From contig CANQUA010000031.1 of NCBI GenBank assembly GCA_947626915.1, positions 1 to 37,323 on the forward strand: a DNA stretch of 37,323 bases. Direction: 5' to 3'. The notes under the pieces were generated by a model that made no database searches, was not told the DNA's origin, and was given only the letters and a program-made list of their open reading frames with translations. Source of the stretch: an uncultured Lachnospiraceae bacterium (GTDB lineage: Bacteria; Bacillota; Clostridia; Lachnospirales; Lachnospiraceae). Numbering within the stretch: position 1 is the stretch's first letter; the number at the start of each line of letters is the position of its first letter. Made by a program: the position numbers and the translations under genes. Positions 1-6,826 of the stretch are shown one piece after another.

Positions 1-147
1 AATGTCCTGGAGCTGAGCAGCCAGAAAGCCGTCCTGGGGGAACTGTACGACGTATCTTTCTGGATCAGCGGCGTGTATGCGCTGGTATTCATCGTTGTTT
101 TAAATGCTGCGTGCTGTTTCTATTTTGACCGCAGGGATATCCACTGA
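1..147 (+). CDS. C-terminal end of a membrane protein, possibly an ABC-2-type permease (partial)
   Basis: Frame 1 is open from the left edge to a TGA at 145-147, giving the last 48 residues of a protein whose start lies outside the window. The segment holds one hydrophobic stretch (about residues 21-42, FWISGVYALVFIVVLNAACC) followed by a short charged tail ending FDRRDIH. A last transmembrane helix followed by a basic YFxRRDI-like tail is common in ABC-2-type permease subunits, but this is inference from a very short piece, and other polytopic membrane proteins would fit. The gene ends about 105 bp before the convergent ATPase gene. Confidence 0.45.
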   Translation, partial: NVLELSSQKAVLGELYDVSFWISGVYALVFIVVLNAACCFYFDRRDIH

Positions 148-212
148 CGGGGCGCGGCGGTTTGGATCTGACGTCAGGCTTCCGGACACTGCCGGCAGGA
201 AAACAGACGTAA

Positions 213-244
213 CAAAAACCGCCCGCCGCAAAAATCTGCGGCGG
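213..244 (-). terminator. Rho-independent terminator of the AAA/DUF4143 ATPase gene
   Basis: An 8-bp perfect stem, CCGCCGCA (223-230) with TGCGGCGG (237-244), has a 6-nt loop. Read on the minus strand it is followed, after four bases, by a run of five T. It lies 10 bp past the stop of the leftward ATPase gene. Confidence 0.6.
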
Positions 245-253
245 ACAGCCGTG

Positions 254-1468
254 TCAGTTCCATTCGTCTGCAGTCAGAAAATCTCGGATATTCCGGTGCT
301 TGATTCCGTTCCGGCTCATGTCGATCTCGTCCATCGTGACGACGTATTTCGGAAAATTGTCCCGTATGAGGTCATAAACACCGAATTCCCGTGCGACGGT
401 ATCCTCTGCGGCAAGCAGATAGGCGACCTGAACATAGAGCTTTTCCCCGTGCCGGCGACATACAAAATCAATTTCCCGGTCCCCGTACCGGCCGACTGTG
501 ACCGTGTATCCGCGCCTGAGAAGCTCCATGTGGACGATATTTTCAAGAATCCGATGGATGTCCCGCATATTCCCGCCAAACACCGCCTCACGGATGCCAT
601 GGTCGGCAATATAGTATTTTTCGTTGGAGCCGAGGATCTGCTTGCCTTGCAGATCCTCCCTTTTGACCTGGTAAAGAAAGTAGGCGTCGCAGCAGTATTT
701 GATGTAGTTCAGCACCGTTTCCACTGCTACGGTGCGCTGCTGGCTTTTGAGGAACTTTACAAGGGAGGCTGCGGAGAAAGTGTCTCCGACATTCGCCATT
801 GCATAGGCGATGATCCGTTCCAGCAGATCGACATCACGCACTTTGTTCCGCTTGACGATATCCTTGAGCTGGATAGAGTTAAAAAGATCGGTAAGGTACT
901 GCCTGGACGGTTCCTCGGCATAGCGAAGGTTTGCAAGATACGGCATTCCGCCGGACAGCAGATACTTCCGGAAACTTTGCTGTATCGTGGCATCGGGGGC
1001 GGCCGTGTGATAGAGTTCCAAAAACTCAGAGAACGAAAACGGATAGATCACAAATTCCACATACCGTCCGCCGAGATACGTCGCAAGCTCCCCGGACAGG
1101 AGCTTCGCGTTCGAACCGGTGATATAGATGTCGCAGTCAAGGGCGACACGGAACGAATTGATGCACTTCTCCCAATCCGCAACTTCCTGAATTTCATCAA
1201 AGAACAGATACGCTTTTCCCCCGATATCCTTTGTTCTTTTCAGGATCTCTTCGTGGAGCGCGTCAGCCGTGAGAAGCCGGGAGTTTCTCATATCCTCAAA
1301 ATTGATCGAGATGAACTGTCCGGCCGGGACGCCGGATTCCGTCAGTTCCTCCCTTACCAGCTCCAGCATGACGGATTTTCCGCTTCTCCTTATGCCGGTT
1401 ATGACTTTGATAAGGTCATTGCCAATGAATGGGCGGATGCGGCTCATATAGGTTTCCCGTTTGATCAT
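254..1468 (-). CDS. AAA family ATPase with DUF4143 C-terminal domain
   Basis: This 404-residue protein has the two-domain build of the widespread AAA_14/DUF4143 family. The N-terminal ATPase shows a Walker A motif GIRRSGKS (25-32) and a Walker B motif YLFFDE (87-92) followed by IQ. The middle contains the family-typical stretch IYPFSFSEFLEL. The C-terminus has EIDFVCRR...YVQVAYLL, the PD-(D/E)xK-like fold of DUF4143. The ATG is preceded by AAAGGGG at about 9 nt, and a good minus-strand promoter lies upstream, so it is probably transcribed alone. Members are common in gut Firmicutes and Bacteroidetes and are often strain-variable. Their cellular role is not established; DNA-related or defence-like functions have been suggested only by fold. 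It sits beside a tRNA gene and a toxin-antitoxin pair, which fits accessory content. Confidence 0.88.
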   Translation of the reverse strand: MIKRETYMSRIRPFIGNDLIKVITGIRRSGKSVMLELVREELTESGVPAGQFISINFEDMRNSRLLTADALHEEILKRTKDIGGKAYLFFDEIQEVADWEKCINSFRVALDCDIYITGSNAKLLSGELATYLGGRYVEFVIYPFSFSEFLELYHTAAPDATIQQSFRKYLLSGGMPYLANLRYAEEPSRQYLTDLFNSIQLKDIVKRNKVRDVDLLERIIAYAMANVGDTFSAASLVKFLKSQQRTVAVETVLNYIKYCCDAYFLYQVKREDLQGKQILGSNEKYYIADHGIREAVFGGNMRDIHRILENIVHMELLRRGYTVTVGRYGDREIDFVCRRHGEKLYVQVAYLLAAEDTVAREFGVYDLIRDNFPKYVVTMDEIDMSRNGIKHRNIRDFLTADEWN

Positions 1469-1501
1469 AAGAATCAGCCCCTTTCCTGTAAAACTATTCT
1501 T

Positions 1502-1530
1502 AGTATATGCCAGATACGGTGAAAAATCAA
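1502..1530 (-). promoter_or_regulatory. Sigma-A-type promoter of the AAA/DUF4143 gene
   Basis: On the minus strand, -35 TTGATT (1525-1530) and -10 TATACT (1502-1507) are separated by 17 bp. The -10 is about 34 bp upstream of the ATG at 1468. Confidence 0.7.
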
Positions 1531-1626
1531 GAGGATGGAGGGAGTTTCATAAGATATAACTGATAAAATACAATTTTCGACAGGGATCGCAGATTATAAA
1601 AAATGAATTTTTTTTAAAAAAAGTAG

Positions 1627-1655
1627 TTGACAGATCTGAGATCCTGCTGTATAAT
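1627..1655 (+). promoter_or_regulatory. Consensus promoter of tRNA-Leu
   Basis: A perfect -35 TTGACA (1627-1632) and perfect -10 TATAAT (1650-1655) have the ideal 17-bp spacer. An AT-rich tract just upstream (about 1597-1625) could act as an UP element. The predicted start is about 1662, a few bases before the mature tRNA 5' end. Confidence 0.9.
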
Positions 1656-1668
1656 CACTACTGTTCCT

Positions 1669-1752
1669 GCAGAAGTGGCGGAATTGGCAGACGCGCACGG
1701 TTCAGGTCCGTGTGGTAGCAATACCTTGTGGGTTCGACTCCCATCTTCTGCA
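1669..1752 (+). tRNA. tRNA-Leu, anticodon CAG
   Basis: The acceptor stem GCAGAAG (1669-1675) pairs with CTTCTGC (1745-1751), with A1752 as discriminator base. The anticodon arm CACGG-TTCAGGT-CCGTG places CAG at 1703-1705, reading CUG leucine codons. A long variable arm, typical of class II leucine tRNAs, precedes the T arm with GGTTCGACTCC. The 3' CCA is not encoded (CATCC follows). The gene is monocistronic, with its own promoter and terminator. Confidence 0.95.
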
Positions 1753-1762
1753 TCCTCCCGAG

Positions 1763-1794
1763 AGTCCAGTATTTACTGGACTTTTTCTTTTTTT
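1763..1794 (+). terminator. Rho-independent terminator of tRNA-Leu
   Basis: A perfect stem AGTCCAGTA (1763-1771) with TACTGGACT (1774-1782) is followed by a T-rich run to 1794. It sits 10 bp after the tRNA. Confidence 0.88.
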
Positions 1795-1801
1795 CTGAAG
1801 C

Positions 1802-1830
1802 TTGACAATCGAATCCTTGCGTAGTACAAT
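1802..1830 (+). promoter_or_regulatory. Promoter of the toxin-antitoxin operon
   Basis: -35 TTGACA (1802-1807) and -10 TACAAT (1825-1830) are separated by 17 bp. The predicted start near 1837 gives a leader of about 20 nt to the antitoxin ATG. Systems of this kind usually repress their own promoter, but no clear palindromic operator was seen. Confidence 0.8.
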
Positions 1831-1855
1831 GTATCACAGAGAGGAGATGAAGAGC

Positions 1856-2077
1856 ATGAGTTTTTCTATAAGGCTGACGCCGGAAGAGAAATCCCTGGCT
1901 GAGAGTTACGCAAAGCTGCATTCTTTGTCTGTGGGAGAGGCATTTAAGAAAGCCCTTTTTGAGAAAATTGAGGATGAGTATGATGTTACTGTGGCCGACG
2001 AGGCATATAACGAGTATCTTCAGGGCGGTCAGAAGAGCAGGCCGGTTTCCGAACTTTGGAAGGAACTGGATTTATGA
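1856..2077 (+). CDS. RelB/DUF6290-type antitoxin
   Basis: This 73-residue protein begins MSFSIRLTPEE, a ribbon-helix-helix-like N-terminus (beta strand FSIRL, then helices with SVGEAFKKALFEKIEDEY) as in RelB/DUF6290 antitoxins. The acidic C-terminal part (DEAYNEYLQGG...VSELWKELDL) would be the toxin-binding segment. ATG 1856 is chosen because GAGGAG (1841-1846) lies 9 nt upstream; an in-frame ATG at 1847 is too close to that site, and one at 1802 overlaps the promoter -35. The stop overlaps the toxin start (ATGA), indicating translational coupling. The role is inferred: neutralising the RelE-like toxin and autoregulating the operon. Confidence 0.85.
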   Translation: MSFSIRLTPEEKSLAESYAKLHSLSVGEAFKKALFEKIEDEYDVTVADEAYNEYLQGGQKSRPVSELWKELDL

Positions 2078-2346
2078 GCTACTGTGTGGAGGCTACGGAA
2101 CGATTCGAGAGGGAATTTAAGAAGCTGGACAGGTATACGCAGCGCATGATAAAGTCATGGATCGATAAGAACCTTGTCGGATGTGAGGACCCAAGAACGC
2201 ACGGGAAAGGACTGACTGCAAACAGGAGCGGCCAATGGCGGTATCGGATTGGGGACTATCGCCTGATCTGCCTTATTCAGGAGGAACGTCTGGTGATCCT
2301 TGCGTTGAGCGTAAGGCACAGAAAGGAAGTATACAGGGATAGTTAA
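2074..2346 (+). CDS. RelE/ParE-family toxin
   Basis: This 90-residue, basic protein has the RelE/ParE superfamily pattern: N-terminal strand and helices (YCVEATERFEREFKKLDRYTQRMIKSWIDKNL), then GLTANRSGQWRYRIGDYRLICLI, where the W-R-Y-R-I-G-D-Y-R core is the family hallmark, then EERLVILALSVRHRKEVY. RelE members cleave mRNA on the ribosome and ParE members poison gyrase; the sequence alone does not decide between them, although the histidine and basic C-terminal residues (RHRKEVY) favour a RelE-like ribonuclease. The start ATG overlaps the antitoxin stop by 4 nt. An upstream in-frame ATG (2056) would extend into the antitoxin gene and is less likely. Confidence 0.87.
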   Translation: MSYCVEATERFEREFKKLDRYTQRMIKSWIDKNLVGCEDPRTHGKGLTANRSGQWRYRIGDYRLICLIQEERLVILALSVRHRKEVYRDS

Positions 2347-2359
2347 GATTTGTTGCAGT

Positions 2360-2488
2360 ATGGCTAAGGGACCAGTTAAATCGGCGAAACGGAAGTTAGA
2401 GGATGAAATTGCAAAGTTAAACACAAATATTGAGAATTACAATCAGAAGATCGCTGAATATAAGCAGAAAATTGAAGATAAGTCCTAG
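2360..2488 (+). CDS. Small coiled-coil ORF, possibly a remnant
   Basis: An ATG-to-TAG ORF of 42 residues (MAKGPVKSAKRKLEDEIAKL...KIAEYKQKIEDKS) is strongly charged and predicted helical or coiled coil. There is no good ribosome-binding site, so translation would depend on read-through from the toxin gene 13 bp upstream. Beyond its stop, another frame is open with coding-like composition to a TAA at 2592-2594 (residues TNLVIEFGTTDSVYTVRVRI), so this may be part of a frameshifted, decayed gene rather than an intact small protein. I do not recognise the family. Confidence 0.3.
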   Translation: MAKGPVKSAKRKLEDEIAKLNTNIENYNQKIAEYKQKIEDKS

Positions 2489-2599
2489 GGCGCAATATGC
2501 TTCGAATATTACGAATCTGGTGATTGAATTTGGAACAACAGATAGTGTGTATACCGTGCGGGTGAGAATCGTGCGGAGAAACGGTAAATTATAAAAGCT

Positions 2600-2710
2600 G
2601 ACGAACGCCTATACTCCGGCTAACAGCCGGGTCGGCCCGGACAGGGTATGGGTGCCTCGGTCATGAGAATGTAGAAAATGAATTTGAAGCAGGCATGCTA
2701 TTGCCGGCTT
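2600..2710 (+). mobile_element. Putative IS200/IS605 right-end (omega-RNA-like) remnant
   Basis: This stretch is structured but non-coding. CCTATAC (2608-2614) pairs with GTATGGG (2646-2652) around an inner hairpin CCGGCT/AGCCGG (2616-2630). It then runs through ATGAATTTGAAGCA (about 2678-2691), and a small hairpin GGCA/TGCC (2692-2705) follows. The combination, especially GAATTTGAAGCA near the end, resembles what I recall of right ends of tnpB-carrying IS605 elements in Lachnospiraceae, where the 3' end of tnpB overlaps the guide (omega) RNA scaffold. No tnpB or tnpA reading frame remains nearby. Pairing is seen directly; the IS assignment is recall-based and unverified. Alternatives are another structured RNA or a chance fold. 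Confidence 0.4.
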
Positions 2711-2713
2711 TCC

Positions 2714-2761
2714 AAAAAGAACACCGTCGCCGCCAGTTCGCGCCGGAACGGTGTTCTTTTT
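2714..2761. terminator. Bidirectional terminator hairpin
   Basis: A 14-bp perfect inverted repeat, AAAAAGAACACCGT (2714-2727) with ACGGTGTTCTTTTT (2748-2761), has A and T tracts on its two sides and can terminate on either strand. It is 29 bp past the stop of the leftward FMN_bind-like gene, which is probably its main user. Confidence 0.85.
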
Positions 2762-2789
2762 GTGTCCGGACTTTTGTTCCGCAGCCGGT

Positions 2790-3227
2790 TCACTCGTCCG
2801 CTTTCGCCTTGCCGAGGGCGTTTTCAATGGCGCCCAGGACGGCCTGGGAGGTGTAGCGGGTCTCCATGGAGTAGGAGACGCCGTCTAAGGACTGGCTGGA
2901 GAGGATCTGCTCCTTCAGATCGTCCATGACCGGCTGCATCAGCGGGTACATGGTGGTGATGGATTCGTCCAGGGAGACGAACGAGATGGAGTTGATGCGC
3001 TGGGCGTCCACGGCCACTTCCACGTTTACGTTCTGGTTCCCTAACGTCAGGGAAGAGGTGTAGACGCCCGGAACGTAGAGAGCGTCGGGAGAGGACACGG
3101 CGGCGCCGCGTTTGGGCCGGAACATGACGAGGAGCAGGGTGATCAGCAGTATGGCAAGCCCGACGAAGATCGCGGTGTAGACGATCTCTTTCATTTTCAG
3201 GACTACGATTTTGGTTTTGGAGCTCAT
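2790..3227 (-). CDS. Membrane-anchored FMN_bind-like protein lacking the flavinylation motif
   Basis: The protein has 145 residues. A transmembrane segment (about 14-35, IVYTAIFVGLAILLITLLLVMF) is followed by positive residues RPKRG, so the rest is likely outside the cell. The outer part (YVPGVYTSSLTLGNQNVNVEVAVD...INSISFV) follows the FMN-binding domain pattern of RnfG/NqrC-like and extracellular flavin-transfer proteins. At the place where those have SGATxTS, with the threonine carrying covalent FMN, this protein reads METRYTS, so it probably does not bind FMN covalently. The rest of the C-terminal helix (QAVLGAIENALGKA) fits well. It is divergent from addB and monocistronic. The function is unknown; the domain call is moderately sure. 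Confidence 0.65.
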   Translation of the reverse strand: MSSKTKIVVLKMKEIVYTAIFVGLAILLITLLLVMFRPKRGAAVSSPDALYVPGVYTSSLTLGNQNVNVEVAVDAQRINSISFVSLDESITTMYPLMQPVMDDLKEQILSSQSLDGVSYSMETRYTSQAVLGAIENALGKAKADE

Positions 3228-3306
3228 TGACAGGACCCCCGGTACTTTGTTTACTACAATGTATTAGGGCGGCCGGGAAATTATTCGGCGACATGGCATA
3301 AAAATG

Positions 3307-3336
3307 ATGACGGCGGGGCGGCGGCGGGTGTATAAT
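3307..3336 (+). promoter_or_regulatory. Putative addBA promoter
   Basis: -10 TATAAT (3331-3336) with a weak -35 ATGACG (3307-3312) at 18 bp. The predicted start is about 40 bp before the addB ATG. No LexA/SOS box was recognised. Confidence 0.55.
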
Positions 3337-3382
3337 GGGAACTGAGCATGCAAAGTGAAGCAATGCGCGGTAAGGAGGCCCC

Positions 3383-6300
3383 ATGTCATTACAATTTATC
3401 ATCGGCAGCTCCGGTTCGGGGAAAACCCGGAGACTGTATGAGGATCTGATCGCCGGTTCCTTAAAAGAGCCGGACTCCCCGTTTATCGCCATCGTGCCGG
3501 AGCAGTTTACGATGCAGACCCAGAAAGAGATCGTGACGCTGCATCCGGACCGGGGCGTCATGAATATCGATATCGTCAGTTTTAACCGTCTGGCGTACCG
3601 GATCTTTGAGGAGCTGGCCGTGGACCATCTGGCGGTGCTGGACGACATGGGCAAATCCATGGTCCTGCGCAGGGTGGCCGCCGGCAGGCGGAAAGAGCTG
3701 GGCCTTTACGCCGGACATCTGAATCAGACCGGCTTTATCAATCAGTTAAAATCCATGCTTTCGGAATTATATCAATACGGGGTCCGGCCGGAGGATCTGG
3801 ACCGGGCGAAGGACGCGGCGGAGACGGCGCTTCTGCGGGCGAAATGCGCGGATCTGGCGGTGATCTACCGGGCGTTTCGGAAGGAGATCGAGGACCGTTT
3901 TATCACGGCGGAGGAGATTCTGGACGTGCTGTGCCGGGTGCTGCCCCAGTCGGAGCTGATCCGCAGAAGCGTCATTACCCTGGACGGTTATACGGGTTTT
4001 ACGCCGGTGCAGTACCGCCTGCTGGAGCTTATGATGATCCACGCGAAACGGGTCGTGGTCACGGTGACGGCGGACCCGGGCGCAGAGCCTTACCGCCGTT
4101 CGAGTATGCAGGATATTTTCTATATGGGCAAGGAAATGATCTTCCGCCTGAACAGCCTGGCAGAGAAAAACGGCGTGGCCAGGGAAAAGGATATTCTGCT
4201 GGGCGGCGGGTCCCCGGGAGCGGGCGGCCGTGCGCTCTGGAGATTCGCGAAGAGCCCGTCGCTGGCCTTTATCGAGAGCCATCTGTACCGGTACGGGGCG
4301 GCAGCCGCCTCCTGGGAGCCGGAAGAGGCGGAGATCTGGCAGGCGGCGGGGCCGGCGCAGGAAGTAGAAGCCGCGGCCGCGGGGATCCGCCGTCTGGTAC
4401 AGAAGGAAGGGGTGCGATTCCGGGAGATCGCCGTGATTACCGGGGATCTGCCGGGGTACCGGCATGAGATCACCAGCCGGTTTCGCGCGGAGAATATCCC
4501 GTTTTTCATGGATGACAAAAAGAGCATCCTGGAAAACGCCATGGTGGAATTCATCCGCGCGGCCCTGGAGACGATCCGCCGGGATTTCGATTACGAGAGT
4601 ATGTTCCGTTTCCTGAAGACCGGCCTGGTTAGTTCTGACCGGCCCGGTCTGGACCGGCTGGAAAATTACTGCGTGGCCCTGGGGATCCGCGGGTTTAAAC
4701 GCTGGGATTCGGAGTGGGAGGCCGTTTACCGCGGCGGCCGGGAGATCAATCTCGATGAACTGAACCGGCTGCGCCGCGAGGTTTTGGCCCCCCTGGCGGA
4801 GCTGCGGCAGGCGATGCGGCGGGAGGACAGAACGATCGCCTCCATGAACGAAGCGGTTCTGGCCTGCCTGGAGGCCTGCCGGGTGAGGGAGAAGCTGGAG
4901 GCGTACCGGGCCTATTTTGAGAAAACGGGGCAGTTCAGCCTGGCGAAGGAATATGACCAGGTCTTTGACCGGGTCATGGAGCTGTTCGGGCGGCTGGGGA
5001 GAATCCTGGGCGGAGAGACGGCCAGCCTGAAGGAATACGCGGAGATCCTGGACGCCGGCTTCGGGGAGATCCAGGTAGGCGTGATCCCGTCCACCGTGGA
5101 CCGGGTCGTGGTCGGCGATATCACCAGGACCCGGCTGGATTCGATCAAAGTGCTTTTCTTTCTCGGCGTCAACGAGGGGATTGTGCCGGTAAAAAAGGAT
5201 TCTCAGGGGCTTCTGACGGACATGGACCGGGAAGCGTTTAAACGGCTGCATGTGGAGCTGGCCCCCACCTCCCGGGAGGATAATTTCACCCAGAGGCATT
5301 ATCTGTATCTGATGCTGACGAAACCGTCGGAACGTCTGATTCTGTCGTATTCGCTTTGCGACCAGTCCGGGAAGAGCCGGAGGCCCTCCAGCCTGGTCGG
5401 GGAGCTGAAGCGGATGTTCCCGCTTCTCCGGGTCCGGGAGAAAAGCGGTGCGGACGAAGAACCGGTCTCTCTTACGGAGGGAAGGGAGGCGCTGATCCGC
5501 GGGCTGCGGACCTACGCGTCCGGCGGTGGGGAAGAAGCGGGCAGCAGATTCTTCCGGCTGTACCGGTGGTTCCTGGCCCGGCCGGAGTATGCGGAGCTGG
5601 TGGAACGGCTGACGGACGCCGCGTTTTATTCCTATGAGGAAAGGGGCGTCAGCAAGGCGGCGGCCCGGGCGCTGTATGGTTCGGTGCTGGAGGGCAGCGT
5701 GACCCGGCTGGAGCAGTACGCGGCCTGCGCCTACGCTCATTTCCTGAATTACGGGCTGGAGCTGATGGAGCGGCAGGAATATCAGATCGCAGCCGCGGAT
5801 ATGGGCAATCTGTTCCACAGCTCCATCGATCTCTGTTTTAAGGAGATGAAAGCGAGGGGGATACGGCCGGCCGCGCTGGAGGAGCGGCAGCGGAAGGAGC
5901 TGGTCCACGCCTGCGTCGGACAGGTGACGGCGGAGTACGGGAATACGATTCTGAACAGTTCGGCCAGGAACCGGTATCTGGCGCAGCGGATTGAGCGGAT
6001 GACGGACCGCACCATCTGGGCGCTGGCGGAGCAGCTGAAAAAAGGAGATTTTGAGCCGGCCGGTTTCGAAGTGTCTTTTTCGGCCGCGGACGATCTGAAG
6101 GCCATGCGCATACGGCTCACGGAGGAAGAAGAGCTGCGGCTTAGGGGGCGTATCGACCGGCTGGATCTGTGCGAGGACGGGCAGCGGGTCTATGTCAAGA
6201 TCATCGATTATAAATCCGGAAGCACCCAGTTTGATCTGGCGGCGGTCTATTACGGCCTGCAGCTGCAGCTGGTGGTTTATATGGACGCGGTCATGGAGCT

Positions 6301-6826
6301 GACCGGCAGGCGGTACCCGGGCCGGGAGGTGGCGCCCGCGGGGATCTTCTATTATCATATCCGCGATCCTTTCGTGGACCGGGAGCCGGGACAGACGGCG
6401 GAGGACATAGAGACGGAGATCCTGCGGCAGCTGAAAATGGACGGTCTGGTCAACAGCGATCTGGAGGTCATTGAACATCTGGACCATCAGATCCGGGAAA
6501 AATCGGACGTGATCCCGGTCGCCGTCAAGGACGGGCTGGTGCAGGAAAAAACGTCTTCCGTCGCCAGCGGCAGGCGGTTCGGACTCCTGCGCCGTTTTGT
6601 GCGGGAGCAGCTGAAACGGGACGGGCAGGAGATTCTGGAGGGCAGGATCGGCGTGAACCCTCACAAGGAAGGGGACCGGACGGCCTGCGATTACTGTCCG
6701 TATCACGGGGTCTGCGGCTTCGATACCCGGATCGCCGGGTACCGCTACCGCAGGTTCCCGGCCATAGATCCGGAACAGATCTGGGAAGCGATGGAAGGAG
6801 GAGAGCCGGATGGAATGGACGGATAA
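3383..6826 (+). CDS. addB: AddB, helicase-exonuclease subunit B
   Basis: AddB (1147 residues) is one half of the AddAB complex that processes DNA double-strand ends for RecA-dependent repair, resecting to Chi sites. The P-loop GSSGSGKT is at 8-15. The C-terminal nuclease carries GRIDRLDL and IIDYKSG. Four cysteines, Cys782 and Cys1102-X2-Cys1105-X5-Cys1111, match the iron-sulfur staple of B. subtilis AddB. Length is normal (B. subtilis about 1166). The gene follows GTAAGGAGGC and overlaps addA by 17 nt, so the subunits are co-translated. Four-Cys geometry and both enzymatic signatures are intact. Confidence 0.97.
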   Translation: MSLQFIIGSSGSGKTRRLYEDLIAGSLKEPDSPFIAIVPEQFTMQTQKEIVTLHPDRGVMNIDIVSFNRLAYRIFEELAVDHLAVLDDMGKSMVLRRVAAGRRKELGLYAGHLNQTGFINQLKSMLSELYQYGVRPEDLDRAKDAAETALLRAKCADLAVIYRAFRKEIEDRFITAEEILDVLCRVLPQSELIRRSVITLDGYTGFTPVQYRLLELMMIHAKRVVVTVTADPGAEPYRRSSMQDIFYMGKEMIFRLNSLAEKNGVAREKDILLGGGSPGAGGRALWRFAKSPSLAFIESHLYRYGAAAASWEPEEAEIWQAAGPAQEVEAAAAGIRRLVQKEGVRFREIAVITGDLPGYRHEITSRFRAENIPFFMDDKKSILENAMVEFIRAALETIRRDFDYESMFRFLKTGLVSSDRPGLDRLENYCVALGIRGFKRWDSEWEAVYRGGREINLDELNRLRREVLAPLAELRQAMRREDRTIASMNEAVLACLEACRVREKLEAYRAYFEKTGQFSLAKEYDQVFDRVMELFGRLGRILGGETASLKEYAEILDAGFGEIQVGVIPSTVDRVVVGDITRTRLDSIKVLFFLGVNEGIVPVKKDSQGLLTDMDREAFKRLHVELAPTSREDNFTQRHYLYLMLTKPSERLILSYSLCDQSGKSRRPSSLVGELKRMFPLLRVREKSGADEEPVSLTEGREALIRGLRTYASGGGEEAGSRFFRLYRWFLARPEYAELVERLTDAAFYSYEERGVSKAAARALYGSVLEGSVTRLEQYAACAYAHFLNYGLELMERQEYQIAAADMGNLFHSSIDLCFKEMKARGIRPAALEERQRKELVHACVGQVTAEYGNTILNSSARNRYLAQRIERMTDRTIWALAEQLKKGDFEPAGFEVSFSAADDLKAMRIRLTEEEELRLRGRIDRLDLCEDGQRVYVKIIDYKSGSTQFDLAAVYYGLQLQLVVYMDAVMELTGRRYPGREVAPAGIFYYHIRDPFVDREPGQTAEDIETEILRQLKMDGLVNSDLEVIEHLDHQIREKSDVIPVAVKDGLVQEKTSSVASGRRFGLLRRFVREQLKRDGQEILEGRIGVNPHKEGDRTACDYCPYHGVCGFDTRIAGYRYRRFPAIDPEQIWEAMEGGEPDGMDG

